Program-made: the position numbers and the translations under genes
Assembly: GCA_026168455.1 (NCBI GenBank)
Contig: CM047431.1
Coordinates: forward strand, 27,221,569 to 27,285,568
Direction: 5' to 3'
Source: Theocolax elegans
Lineage: Eukaryota; Arthropoda; Insecta; Hymenoptera; Cerocephalidae
Length of the DNA: 64,000 nucleotides
Notes under the pieces: model-generated
Told to the model about the DNA's origin: nothing
Databases searched by the model: none
The model's input: only the letters and a program-made list of their open reading frames with translations
Shown: positions 1-11,753 of the stretch, one piece after another
Numbering within the stretch: the stretch's first letter is position 1
Layout: every line of letters starts with the position of its first letter

Positions 1-112
1 TTTGAGTTTTGTTAGAATTTGGTGAGTTATGATTTGTTTTGTGACATCGATGTAAATATTTCACTATTGGGTATTAATCTATATATTTTGTAAATTATTA
101 ATTTTTTTTAGC

Positions 113-160
113 CTTGAAAAGGGACGGCGTAAAAACGTCCGAAACGTCGGCATATTTTTG
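113..160 (+). mobile_element. Penelope-like element terminal fragment
   Basis: A short stretch reads as an AAGGGACGGCG block followed by CGTCCGAAACGTCGG. The GAAACGTCG signature also occurs at the end of the Penelope-like copy at 54,408-54,450. No coding sequence is attached, so this is a terminal remnant only. Confidence 0.4.
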
Positions 161-1268
161 TAACTTAAATAAACATCTGTAAACACCATTGGTTCGTGAC
201 GATCAATAGAGGACACTTGTTTGTAATTTGTTGCAAGGTTTATTAATTTAAATTCCCGTGTCTAACGAGTCAATCGCGATACTAGTTACGCGGATCGGTT
301 TACTAAATAAAAGAAAAAAACCCATTTAATTTCCCCTTTTGTTAAAAAAAAATTGTTTCCGGCGCGGTGCGAAATCGCGAAAAGAAATTTTCTTTTTATT
401 TTATTTTTCTTCGTGGTCCGGTTGCCGATAATTCTGTAGGTCGCTGAAAAATCCTTGGAACCATGCGGATCACCCAGCCTAGCCTCAGGCATCAGCGTCA
501 TCCCGAAGGATGGGGCACACGCATGGGAAAGAGTATTAACTCTTTTACCCAATAAAAAAAAATAAAAAAATTTCGCAGTTCCATAAATAAATACGGAACC
601 ACTCGGAACTTGTCACCCAGAGGGTTATCCAGTTCCTGGATAAGGGAATTAGGACATGGGATAGTATTTTCTTTACTCACTATCGAAGGTTTACGAACTC
701 GCGCGGGTCGAGAGTTTCTCGCAGGATGGCGAAGTCTTCTTCCTTTGGCTACTAGGACGATACTGATAGGATCTATCGCGACAGTGAGCTCCCGAGTAGA
801 TCATCTCACCGGATCAGATAAAGGAATATAGATAATGACATGCGCGAAGGCTCGATTTATTATTACATGTTAATTAATTACGCGCAATTAGAGTATCTTA
901 GATTTTAATGCCTTCTTTCGTTATTTAATTTTATATCGGATTTTAAATTTAATTAACATTAAAGGCAATTAAATTCCTAATCTATAATATTATTAAAGAT
1001 GAACAGAATTTAAATAATTAATAAATTATCTAAACAAAATTTAGACCAATCGATCGGAATTCGGGAGTTATCGGTCTCTCCTCTTTGTGCGGATCTTCGT
1101 AGTCACGGGCGCTTGATGACCCCGCGCCGCGGTAAGGGGAATCCCTTTAACCCGTACATATCGAGATGATTTCATGTGCGCCCGTGAATGGAAATTTCCC
1201 TTTCATCGCGAATTTTACTTATTTATTTATCGTATTTGCCATTATTCGAATAGGACTGTTGCAATACT
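161..1268. other. Unassigned intergenic DNA with GC-rich patches
   Basis: No convincing gene is present. GC-richer patches at about 440-540, 600-830 and 1,050-1,170 contrast with the AT-rich surroundings and look like decayed LTR or regulatory DNA of a retroelement. I found no paired repeat or recognisable protein to prove it. The short open frames here are unrelated to any family I know. Confidence 0.3.
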
Positions 1269-1269
1269 C

Positions 1270-1541
1270 AAACTTAAATCCATTAAAAAATTGAGATCAA
1301 GTAAATATAGTTTAAAAAAAAGAAGCTCAAATATCTCAATTTGGACAAAAGTTATGGAAAAAATAAGAATTAGACGAAATATTTGCCTAACATGTCTAGC
1401 AAATATTAATATTAAAATTTTCGTTAAAATTTTATCTAATTCTTATTTTTTCCATACCTTTTGTCCAAATTGAGATATTTGAGCTTCTTTCTTTTAAAAC
1501 TATATTTACTTGATCTCAACTATTTAATGAATTTGAGTTTC
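1270..1541. repeat. Foldback (inverted repeat) element
   Basis: Two arms of about 107 bp (roughly 1,270-1,378 and 1,436-1,541) are near-perfect inverted copies around a loop of about 57 bp. The core TTGAGATCAAGTAAATATAG at 1,291 is matched by its complement ending at 1,519. The short open frames across it are by-products of the palindrome. It is probably a MITE-like element, with no target duplication identified. Confidence 0.7.
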
Positions 1542-1807
1542 AGTAACCACGTCTATTTCTTTTTGATATATTGGCAATTAAGCTTAAAGATATTTTTTCA
1601 CGATTTTTCGATAACTGCGTATAACTTCTGTGAAACAGCCTATGAGATTGAATTTCATATGAATTCTTTCAAATTTGGGTACCAGAAAACAGCTTTCAAA
1701 GTTGCAATAAAATCTGTTTCCCGGAAGGTGGAGCCCCTCCTTGTTAGTCAGGTTATTCAGAGAGGGAAAGATAAAAATAAAAAAATGGAACAACAAGAAA
1801 TAGTATA

Positions 1808-2022
1808 AAATTAATCGTACGGATTGTAATGCTTCCTATATAGGAGAAACAAAAAGAATGTTAAAACTAGAATCAATGAACATAGTAAAAATAGTTATAA
1901 AATGATAAACAATGTATTATTAACAATCACATTAATGAATTGGGTCATATAATGGATTTCGATAATATTCGTATTTTAGACACAGAAAGAAATTGGAGAA
2001 AAAGAATAATCTCTGAAACTCT
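1808..2022 (+). pseudogene. Penelope-like element GIY-YIG endonuclease fragment
   Basis: Conceptual translation gives the GIY-YIG endonuclease core of Penelope-like retroelements: a Cys-containing strand followed by SYIGETKRMLKTRINEHSKN. After a frameshift near 1,922 it continues with a stretch ending in DNIRILDTERNWRKRI and a stop at about 2,030. The reverse transcriptase that should precede it is missing, since the upstream DNA is a foldback and AT-rich sequence. No start codon is claimed because only the C-terminal domain survives. A second, separate copy of the same domain lies at 53,677-54,039. Confidence 0.75.
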
Positions 2023-2023
2023 A

Positions 2024-2400
2024 TATGGGTGACTTCACGTCAACGGATCAGGTCAAAAAATAAAAATCATTAAAAATAGTTGACGCTGAAGAGCTGGAGC
2101 AATTCAAAGCAAATGATTTTTGAAAAAATTAGTGATTTCACCATATTTATTAATTTTTATCTCAAAAACTTTCAACTTTTTGTAATACATGTTAAATACA
2201 AATAAATTTGTAAATTGCATGTAAAAAAGCTCATATTTTTTAAAATAACAATTTTAAAAGTCTGATATTGGACAAGGTTACATATTTCTTCGAAAACCCA
2301 TAACTTTGTTTTGGGACAATTGATTTTGATCTAATCAGTCTTAAAAAAAAGTATTTTTATCTGATGGTGACCTTGAATTTGACCTTAAACTTGAACTTCA
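2024..2400. other. AT-rich spacer with decayed foldback sequence
   Basis: No gene. The segment starts with ATATGGGTGACTTCACGTCAA, close to the terminal sequence of the foldback at 21,141 (ATATGGGCTATTTCACGTCAA), so it may be a decayed end of that family. The right part (2,365-2,415) carries repeated TGACCTT/AAGGTCA hexamers that recur in inverted orientation at 53,575-53,635. Confidence 0.35.
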
Positions 2401-2401
2401 A

Positions 2402-4042
2402 GGTCATTTGAAGGTCGAGTCGAATTTTAAAATTGGAAACCCCATTTTTTATGGCAGAGATGGAAAACTAGTAAAATTCTCTATCCAACGATATGCATAA
2501 CATAGGGAGTTAAACGTGATCTAAAGATCATTTGAAGGTCGAATGCTTGGTCACAGGATACAGGACGGAGCAAATCGAGCCCAGATTCTGGGTTCAGCGA
2601 CCCCGAAAACCCCTAGGGCCATGTCCGTACTCAGCTTCCGCTAGTTCTTCTGGTTCGACTTTGGAATGATCTTGGGTCAGTGACCCCGAAAACATTAATC
2701 ATGGACAAATTTGGGCTTTCATGTTCATGTGGTTTCAAATATGCATACTTAACCCTCTTGCGCATGCTATGCGTATCTCTTTCAACTGGCTACATGATAG
2801 TAGCTCTTAGCATTGTTGGATGCTTGCTACATCGTTTCTTTTCAATTTGAATGCATTGCTTTCATATTAAGTGAACTGTTCAAACAAATTTTTTCAAATT
2901 CCAATGAAAAATATTCCCTTTCTTTTTTTTTATGTTTCGGGATTTTTTACTTGCTACAAACTAGTTAACTAACTGTTAAGGGGGAGCCTGTTTTAGAGGC
3001 CCCAAAAAATCGATATTTTCCAGGATTTTATTGGGAAGGAAAGAAATGTCTGATTGAAATAAAAATTTTAGGGTTTATTCTTACATATTTGAAGAGTTTT
3101 TTCAAAATTTTTTTATTATCACTCATAAGATATTCTTCATGTTTCAAGAAATTTACGGAGGCGCCTCTAGTGTGCACTTTCTGCGTGGCGGGCAAGGTGC
3201 AGGTCGCAATTTTCATCTGAAACAAAAAACCAAAAGAAATTTTTAATTTTCAATAGTGTAATTCCTAGGTGAACCAGTGAACCAAGAAAAATCAACAAAA
3301 AGTGATAAACAAAAAGCATTTCTTTTTTAAATTCTCTTTAAATCGTTTTAAAACCGGGTTAATGTTAACTTTCTTAAGGTATTTTAGGTTCATCTAGAAG
3401 AGAATTTAATCCCGAATATAACGCATTTCGACTCATTTCGATAGGACGTTTACTTTTTTTCCTATCTTGCTCGCCAATTTGAAAAAATCATCAAAATGGA
3501 AATCCGAGAAATCGCGTGTCAAAGTTTTCGTTCACAAAAAATCGTAAATTTTTGGAACTTACCCTATTAATATGCTAATCAACGATTCCTGCTCCATATA
3601 ACTGCCCTTGAGACTCTTAAAAAAAAATTGGTTTTCGGCTAATTGATCCATTTCGACGGGCGGTTCTGGTCTCTGGTCGCCAATGAGGCCCGCCTCTTTT
3701 GACGCGTGATGCGCTCCTCGTCCGCTTTATCGCAAAAATTTGTACACTGGAGCCCAATTTTGCAGTCTAATAAGTGCATAGTTTTTCAAGTTGGCAGGAC
3801 AACTTTTATTAAATTAAATAAAAACCCATGGATAATTTGCCGTAAATTATCCGTAAATTATCCATGGAAGTAAAAAATTTGCCGCTATACTTTAAAAAAC
3901 CGAGCTAGCCTGCCAGAATGACATCAAGTTGGCAGTACCAGCTGCAAAAAACCATTAACGATTAACACTAGGATAATAATTCCAGGCTAAGAATTTGCCG
4001 TTTTTTTTGCCGTAAACTAGAGGTATAGTGTAAAATATGGAA
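2402..4042. repeat. Tandem duplication, copy 1
   Basis: This segment of about 1.64 kb is repeated almost base for base at 4,167-5,804, offset 1,762-1,766 bp, with only small homopolymer indels. Inside are an AT-rich body, a TTAAGGGGGAGCC motif at 2,977 and, at its 3' end, the hairpin-bearing family described at 5,655-6,440. The identical 65-codon open frames of the two copies (3,028-3,225 and 4,791-4,988, minus) have no recognisable homology and are not called as genes. Confidence 0.9.
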
Positions 4043-4288
4043 AGATCATTTGAAGGTCGAGTCGAATTTTAAAATTGGAAACCCCATTTTTTATGGCAGA
4101 GATGGAAAACTAGTAAAATTCTCTATCCAACGATATGCATAACATAGGGAGTTAAACGTGATCTAAAGATCATTTGAAGGTCGAGTCGAATTTTAAAATT
4201 GGAAACCCCATTTTTTATGGCAGAGATGGAAAACTAGTAAAATTCTCTATCCAACGATATGCATAACATAGGGAGTTAAACGTGATCT
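4043..4288. repeat. 123-bp subrepeat, two tandem copies (a third begins copy 1)
   Basis: The 123-bp stretch starting AGATCATTTGAAGGTCGAGT occurs at 4,043 and 4,166 in tandem, and once at about 2,402 at the start of copy 1. The last copy runs directly into duplication copy 2. The arrangement is what unequal exchange between 123-bp repeats flanking a larger unit would leave. Confidence 0.85.
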
Positions 4289-5804
4289 AAAGATCATTTG
4301 AAGGTCGAATGCTTGGTCACAGGATACAGGACGGAGCAAATCGAGCCCAGATTCTGGGTTCAGCGACCCCGAAAACCCCTAGGGCCATGTCCGTACTCAG
4401 CTTCCGCTAGTTCTTCTGGTTCGACTTTGGAATGATCTTGGGTCAGTGACCCCGAAAACATTAATCATGGACAAATTTGGGCTTTCATGTTCATGTGGTT
4501 TCAATATGCATACTTAACCCTCTTGCGCATGCTATGCGTATCTCTTTCAACTGGCTACATGATAGTAGCTCTTAGCATTGTTGGATGCTTGCTACATCGT
4601 TTCTTTTCAATTTGAATGCATTGCTTTCATATTAAGTGAACTGTTCAAACAAATTTTTCAAATTCCAATGAAAAATATTCCCTTTCTTTTTTTTTATGTT
4701 TCGGGATTTTTTACTTGCTACAAACTAGTTAACTAACTGTTAAGGGGGAGCCTGTTTTAGAGGCCCCAAAAATCGATATTTTCCAGGATTTTATTGGGAA
4801 GGAAAGAAATGTCTGATTGAAATAAAAATTTTAGGGTTTATTCTTACATATTTGAAGAGTTTTTTCAAAATTTTTTTATTATCACTCATAAGATATTCTT
4901 CATGTTTCAAGAAATTTACGGAGGCGCCTCTAGTGTGCACTTTCTGCGTGGCGGGCAAGGTGCAGGTCGCAATTTTCATCTGAAACAAAAAACCAAAAGA
5001 AATTTTTAATTTTCAATAGTGTAATTCCTAGGTGAACCAGTGAACCAAGAAAAATCAACAAAAAGTGATAAACAAAAAGCATTTCTTTTTTAAATTCTCT
5101 TTAAATCGTTTTAAAACCGGGTTAATGTTAACTTTCTTAAGGTATTTTAGGTTCATCTAGAAGAGAATTTAATCCCGAATATAACGCATTTCGACTCATT
5201 TCGATAGGACGTTTACTTTTTTTCCTATCTTGCTCGCCAATTTGAAAAAATCATCAAAATGGAAATCCGAGAAATCGCGTGTCAAAGTTTTCGTTCACAA
5301 AAAATCGTAAATTTTTGGAACTTACCCTATTAATATGCTAATCAACGATTCCTGCTCCATATAACTGCCCTTGAGACTCTTAAAAAAAATTGGTTTTCGG
5401 CTAATTGATCCATTTCGACGGGCGGTTCTGGTCTCTGGTCGCCAATGAGGCCCGCCTCTTTTGACGCGTGATGCGCTCCTCGTCCGCTTTATCGCAAAAA
5501 TTTGTACACTGGAGCCCAATTTTGCAGTCTAATAAGTGCATAGTTTTTCAAGTTGGCAGGACAACTTTTATTAAATTAAATAAAAACCCATGGATAATTT
5601 GCCGTAAATTATCCGTAAATTATCCATGGAAGTAAAAAATTTGCCGCTATACTTTAAAAAACCGAGCTAGCCTGCCAGAATGACATCAAGTTGGCAGTAC
5701 CAGCTGCAAAAAACCATTAACGATTAACACTAGGATAATAATTCCAGGCTAAGAATTTGCCGTTTTTTTTGCCGTAAACTAGAGGTATAGTGTAAAATAT
5801 GGAA
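4167..5804. repeat. Tandem duplication, copy 2
   Basis: Second copy of the 2,402-4,042 segment, same orientation. It continues without interruption into the 312-bp hairpin repeats to its right, whereas copy 1 stops at TGTAAAATATGG (4,029-4,040) and is followed by the 123-bp subrepeats. Near identity implies a recent duplication or an assembly duplication. Confidence 0.9.
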
Positions 5805-6440
5805 AAATCATTTTTTATACTTTTTATGCAAAATTAAATTTTTGGAAGCGCGAAAACAGACGATAAATTTTCTGCATGCTTAGTGACGTAAAAATAAACT
5901 TTCTTTTAGTGAATAATAGCCAAGTAATAAATTATTCGCGAACAAAAAAAATTTGTCGTTAACGATTCTTTAAAAAACCGAGCTGGCCTGCCATAATGAT
6001 ATCAAGTTGGCAGGGCCAGCTGCAAAAAACCATTAACGAGTAACACTAGGATAATAATTCCAGGCTTAGAATTTGCCGTTTTTTGCCGTACACTAGGGAT
6101 ATAGTGTAAAATGTGGAAAAATCATTTTTTATACTTTTTATGCAAAATTAAATTTTTGGAAACGCGAAAACAGACGCTAAATTTTCTGAATGCTTAGTGA
6201 CATAAAAATAAACTTTCTTTTAGTGAATAATAGCCAAGTAATAAATTATTCGCGAACAAAAAATATTTGTCGTTAACGTTTCTTTAAAAAAACCGAGCTG
6301 GCCTGCCAGAATGACATCAAGTTGGCAGGGCCAGCTGCAAAAAACCATTAACGAGTAATACTAGGTTTATAATTCCAGGCTAAGAATTTGCCGTTTTTTG
6401 CCGTAAACTAGGGGTATAGTATAAAATATGGAAAAATCAT
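5655..6440 (+). repeat. 312-bp hairpin-bearing tandem repeat cluster
   Basis: About 2.5 units of roughly 312 bp, in register at 5,790, 6,103 and 6,416 (TAGTGTAAAATATGGAAAAA). Each unit carries an imperfect hairpin, GAGCTGGCCTGCCA-gaatgacatcaag-TTGGCAGGGCCAGC, then ACCATTAACG, an AT-rich body and TTTGCCGT. The same family lies in opposite orientation at 35,880-37,450. There is no coding capacity. It looks like a non-autonomous DNA element or satellite. Confidence 0.8.
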
Positions 6441-6444
6441 AATT

Positions 6445-6959
6445 CCTATTTGCTTTTTTCGTTTGATTTCTTTTTTTTTCGTTTTCTTCTAATACTTGGT
6501 CATCAGTATCACTGTTGTAATTTTGCTCCTCCAGTTTTTCATTCTCAACTTGTGATAGTAATTCTGTGTATTCATCATCAGTGCCAGTAATGAGTCTTCT
6601 TAAACCTACTTTACTTATTTCATAAGACGTTTTCCTTGATCCATCGATAAGTTCGCCTTCCGTTTTGTCTTAAAGATACAATAAGTAACTTTTCAAGAAT
6701 ATCTTTCAGTTCCTCCAACTTTGTACACAAGATTATTTGCCCTATGCAAGCCATGTAAAATACTTTAATCCTTTTCGATTTTAGATTTAAAAATTTGGCC
6801 CATATTTTTATGTAGTGAGCTACATCAATAGATATTAAGGTTTTCTTTTCCATACAAGCAGAATCAGTAAGAAAACTGTCACAATACTCTTCTACTGTTT
6901 GGAATTCCGAGTATGCCGTTAAGCAAGGCAGTTAAAAGAGCTCTTGAAGAATCAAAAAT
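6445..6959 (-). pseudogene. Transposase-like gene, last exon (C-terminal part)
   Basis: The exon opens after the splice acceptor AATATTTCAG (minus strand, AG at 6,961-6,960). It reads IFDSSRALLTALLN, then in another frame EEYCDSFLTDSACMEKK, IDVAHYIKIWAKFLNL and IGQIILCTKLEELKDILEKL. A further frame change near 6,672 continues with an acidic tail (TGTDDEYTEL, SDTDDQVLEENEKK). The tail stops where the 312-bp repeat cluster begins, so the 3' end may be truncated. The aspartates in IFDSS and IDVAH are candidate metal ligands. Confidence 0.7.
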
Positions 6960-7779
6960 CTGAAATATTATTTAAATGACACTATAAGAAACTAATAATA
7001 ATATATTGTAAAATATAAAACATTATTCATTTGTCATTAATAAAATATAACAATTTTTACGGAGAAATTTCGTTTGATATGAATTGCAAAAAATAATTGA
7101 TTTGAAACTATATTTCTGTTCTGTAAAAATTTAATAAATAGTACATTACTCATATAATAATGGGACATTAAAATTCTACTGTCTTAAATGTTCACGGTTC
7201 AATTACGCGATGACACGATTTCTTCGAAACGAAAATCTACTTTTCCGCATTAGTATCATAATGTAGTACTACTAATTATAAGATTTAGGGCGTTCGAATG
7301 TAATATACAAACAAATTTTTCGTGCGTCTTCCACAAATTAGAAATAAAATGTAAAAAAGATTTACATTACGACAAATCATATAAAAATTTATAGATGAAA
7401 ATTTTAAATAATTAGATACAGATTGTAAATAAAATTCAATTCTCTAATAGAAGACGTCCAGGTGTTATACACGCATTAAACTTTTTTCGTATAAAACAAC
7501 AATTTAATTTTCCCTGTTATTAATATTTGGAATCCGTTCAGTTACTTTCAAATATTTAAGTCTTTATTCAATATTTATTAATTAATATTTAATTAACTAG
7601 TTATTGAAGTTAATGACTCGAAAGCATTGCATCCATGTCGCAAGTGCACTTATGTTTGTTAATATTTATAATTAATAATTAACACCTGTAAATAAGATAG
7701 AAGTATTCGTGTAGTACATTTATTAACATGTAGCTAATCAACTCCAGTGCGGAAAATTTATATTATATATATATATATG

Positions 7780-8325
7780 TATATAGACAAAAGTTGCAAA
7801 ATTACAAATAGTATTATGCGAGCCTTAATTAAGAATTTATAATAAATTATTCCTCTCTAATACGTAGTTTTTCAGAAAAATAAATGTGCGACAGATTTGA
7901 TTTTAATTTAACTCGACCAAAAGATCACATTTTGCAACAGTTTTCGATTTTGATTTGTATTAAATTATGGGAGAAAGCTTGTGTCAAAACTTGTCCAAAA
8001 AACATTTTTTAAAAAACTCAATACAAAAATTTTTACTTATTCTGCAAAGTTGCATCAATGATCGTTATATCTTCTAAGCATAACGAATAAAATTTCCGAA
8101 ATATTTTTTGGACAACTTTTATCACGAGCTTTTTCCCATCATTTAATAAACACCAATTAAAAACTAGTCTAAAATGTAACCTTTGGTCGAGTAAAATTAA
8201 CATCGAAACTATCGTAAATTTATTATTTTGAAAATTTACGTTTTAGACAAGAATAATTCATGATAATTTCTTTATTAAGGTTCGCATAATATTTAAACGG
8301 ATTTGTAAATTTTTTCTATATGTCA
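7780..8325. repeat. Foldback element, arms about 230 bp
   Basis: Diverged inverted arms: TATTATGCGAGCCTTAATTA (about 7,812) pairs with the complement around 8,275-8,297, and ACTCGACCAAAAGATCACAT (about 7,910) pairs with the region around 8,185-8,203. The AT-rich centre of about 85 bp starts near 8,013. There is no coding capacity. It is a MITE-like element inside an intron. Confidence 0.65.
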
Positions 8326-8610
8326 TTTTTCACAAAAAATTGGTAAATTTTGAGATATGAAGAGTTAAATTTGGGGAAATCAGCATTATTTTCAAAAATC
8401 AAATTTTTAGGGTAGATATATCTTTGTTACGGATCAACATAATTGCAGAAGAATTTTTTCCTATATTCTGGTAATGATTTTCTACAACATCTCAAAATTT
8501 TAGCAATTTAAAAATTTATATATATATATGTTGTTTTTATTAGATAATGTTTGGATTTGTTTGATATTAAGGGGGTTCCATACTTAATTTTTGATGATTA
8601 ATTAATAAAA

Positions 8611-8862
8611 AAGTAGAACCGTATGTGAAAAAATAAGAGAAGAAGCGCCTTCGTTTATTGACAATCTAACTGTGTGCTGAATGTTAGATTAAAATATTAT
8701 TGCGTTTTCGAGAAAAGTCTTACAAAAAATATCAAATTTTTTCTCCTCGTTGAGGTTAGGTTCACATTTCTGGTAAGACTTTTCTCAAAAACGAAATATA
8801 ATTATATTATCAATAAATGAAGGCGCCTCTTCTGTTATTTTTTCACATACTGTTTTATTTAC
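8611..8862. repeat. Foldback element, arms about 110 bp
   Basis: GTATGTGAAAAAATAAGAGA near 8,620 is matched in inverted orientation by TTATTTTTTCACATAC near 8,850. The inner arms GAGAAAAGTCTTAC and GTAAGACTTTTCTC flank a loop of about 50 bp. A small non-autonomous inverted-repeat element. Confidence 0.7.
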
Positions 8863-9331
8863 AGATTTATTACTAATAATCGCGATTGCCGATAAGGTAG
8901 GGAGGATAAATATTGACTATGTCACCCCGTTAAGTGATTGTAAAAATACAATTTTAAAAAAAGAAAGTTTAACAATGTTAAATGACAAATTAGCAATTAA
9001 AATCGATTCAATTTTCAAGTCAATTTTAACTATAATAGAATAACGTATATATTAAACGTATGTACTAATTTTTATTGCTTAAAATCAACCCAATAAATGT
9101 ATAAACTATAGAAATATGTCGTAAATCATATTGTTAAACAGTGCCACATCCAAAATCAAGCGTATAAATTTTAAAGTTGCATATAATTAAGTTTAGAGTA
9201 CAGTTGTCGTTTTAATATCAAAATTCCTACATGTAAGAGAGACCACATCTCCGCTTTGTGCAGTAGCGCTCCAAAAATTGGTAGAGCTGTCACACAAACA
9301 TTATGTAAGGATCAAAATTGAGTAAATTCAG

Positions 9332-9349
9332 AGGGGGGGGGGGGGGGGA
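9332..9349. repeat. Poly-G tract
   Basis: An uninterrupted run of about 18 G in AT-rich intronic DNA. Length is unreliable in most sequencing methods. Confidence 0.9.
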
Positions 9350-10128
9350 ATTTTCTCAATGTATAGAGTGTAAATTATATCATTATAATAAAAGTTCTTT
9401 TGCTTTTCGTATTTTACCTAATTTTAATTAACATTATTATGTATTAAATTGAAAGTAAAATTTATATTATTCGTAAAATATTATTTAATTATTGAAATAA
9501 ATGTATGCCTTTATTCTATTTAAATAATGATTATCCAATTATTTTACCTTTTACTTGAATTATTTAGTTACTTTATTTTTTTTTAGTTATTTATTTACTT
9601 TACTTTTTGCTTTAATTATTAACAAGAAATACATAAGTATATCATTAACTTTCTAAATATACAGATAATTTAATGATGGGTTTAATGTTCGTTATTAGGG
9701 ATACTGGATACAAGTATATTATTAATGCAACGTAACATTGAAAAAATTATTGAATAATTTTCACCAAAAAGGCATTCCTATAAGTGTTTAAGCTTATTCC
9801 ACGACCCGAATGTTGCAAATTCTTTTTATCATCAGTGATAATATATATGAATTCATAATTATATTTATTTTATAAAAAATACGTTTGTAAAATGTGTGTC
9901 AAAGTAAAATTTGTATATAAAATTAATGTAATATCTTGACAATATTCACAGCTAAATGTACTATATAACGTTTTTAAATTTATTAACTTTATCACTTAAA
10001 CTATTTTTATTCTTACATTGAAAAAATATTTGTCTTTTGATTTAATAATTATTTATTATAATTTTTAATTTATTAATTACGTGTTCACTAACGCAAACTA
10101 AACACAAATAAAAATATTGTATTATCAC

Positions 10129-10271
10129 TTGCTTTGGAGTATTTGCTCCCTGTTGGATCATCCGTTTCAAAAAGTATTGAATGGTTAGAGCATCTTGCCT
10201 TTCCGTCGATGCTGAGCCGATAGCAAATTGGCCCTGGTCGCAATTAATGACTGCCAAGTGCAAGAAAATAG
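10129..10271 (-). pseudogene. Transposase-like gene, exon fragment left of Gypsy insertion
   Basis: The minus-strand reading from the Gypsy border gives IFLHLAVINCDQGQFAIGSA then TERQDALTIQYFLKRMIQQG and ends TPKQ at a GTGATA donor (10,128). The first codon is completed by bases from 18,615 once the LTR element and one ATAG copy are removed, giving ...KEKSHS-IFLHLAV.... This continuity is direct evidence that 18,611-19,130 and this piece were one exon. Confidence 0.8.
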
Positions 10272-11753
10272 TGTGACGCTGCACTGGGGATCAGGGTGCA
10301 GGTCAATTAGAGTCAACTATGTATTATAAATAAAACAAATATGTATTCTAATAAACAATTAAGTGAAAAGGTGGGCGCCAGCCGCGTTAACACGCGACGA
10401 ATAACGATAACACGCGGGTTATCTTAACCGGACACTATATACAGAGCAGTACTCTCGCCGCACCGGGTTATGCTGTAAGGAGGGGAAGGGGAAGGAGGGG
10501 ACCAGGATCTCGCACACACTAGTACGGGTACTCGGCGGTACCGTACGCAGCTAGAGTGAATAATTCACCAACCTTTATTGGAGGAATCGGCACTCGTCCC
10601 TCAATGGCGATGTCACTCTCTCTGTCTCTCTCGCTAGCTACTTATTAATCTAGTCGGTAGTCGGCGGCTTCGCTACGCTGGCTATTATCCGTTTAGGACG
10701 GCGGACCGTAGAGCTCTGACTCTCGGCGTGCTCGAGAGTCCCGTGTTCGTACCGCGCGCCTGCGCAGTACGTACTCGTGCGCGGCACCTCGATCTCGCGT
10801 CGTGCGAGCGTGTCGAGTGCCGCAGTGTTCAGGCTGTATCGGTACGAATCGGCTGTATGGTGTTTGTTGACCTGGTGCAGTGTACCTCTCGGCGATGCTG
10901 TAGGACTTCCTCCTGGGTAATTATTACGTCGTTCCGTCTTGCTTATCTCAACTAATTGGTACGGCGTGAGTTTCAGGTACGAAGCTCACCCGCCGCTGCA
11001 TTGCTGCCCGACGCCGCCTCGATCATCTCTCCACGACGACGACGTACCAGAACGACCGGTCCCAGGTCTTCAACTACTCCAGGTAATTCATTCAGTGTTG
11101 GGGTCACGCTAGTGTGCGTGTTCAGGTGTATAGTATTTTACAAGGTCTGCTGTACACGTTGTTTGTGTACAGCAACCTAACCTCTTTGTCCTATACTTTC
11201 CTTGTACAGCTGTAGTGATTATATACAGCTGTACACGTATTCCCTTGTCTTTGTCTTCTGCCGATTGCTGTTGATCCTCTTCCTTGCTCCTTACCCTCTT
11301 AATGCGTATTTGTTCTTATAAATATCTGTTTTACAGCTGTATCTTGCTTGGCGTTGGAGGTTCTTCGGCTTCCTGCCTGGGTACCATCTCATCGCCCTGA
11401 CTGCTGCACTGTAGAGCTGAGGAGTGTCCTCTAGGCTCATTCCTCGACAGCCTCCCTTGATCCATCTATGCTGTTGAGTTAGACCCGAAGGAGCCCTCCT
11501 GATTTCTATGCTCGCTCAGGACTTCCTCGCCAGGATCACCTAGTGCTTCGGCTGCATGTGTGTGTGTTGCGCTTGGGGTGGGGTTATTAGGCTGTGAGGG
11601 TAGGTAGAACGTAGCTAATGTGCGGGTAGGTAATTAGGAAATAGTATATGGGTAGGTAGTATAGCTAGGGACTCGTTTAGCTTATCCGGGTATGTAGGTG
11701 TTTGTCAGGGGTTCAGTCGCTCGCTCTTGACATGTGCAAAGCACATTGTCACA
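10272..11753 (-). repeat. Gypsy-A 3' LTR
   Basis: The LTR begins TGT and ends ACA on either strand. Offset to the other LTR is exactly 6,857 bp, with matching sequence throughout the parts I compared. It contains GC-rich transcribed-type sequence and GTGTACAGC/TGTACAGCTGT motifs near 11,150-11,240. Open frames at 10,728-11,180 are chance frames repeated in both LTRs. Confidence 0.95.

Larger units (their letters stand above)
6960..10128 (-). other. Candidate intron with foldback elements
   Basis: On the minus strand this interval starts GTGATAATAC and ends AATATTTCAG, and joining its borders keeps the transposase-like frame (codon CAA followed by ATT TTT GAT). It is very AT-rich and holds two foldbacks (7,780-8,325 and 8,611-8,862), a (TA)n tract near 7,760 and a run of 18 G at about 9,332-9,349. 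No gene is visible inside. Confidence 0.6.

Noticed and set aside
9332..9349. Poly-G run as a functional signal
   Set aside because: An isolated homopolymer with no associated gene; length may be a sequencing artefact.
10728..11180. Two open frames identical to those at 17,585-18,037
   Set aside because: They are chance frames in the LTR; the duplication reflects the LTR pair, not a conserved gene.
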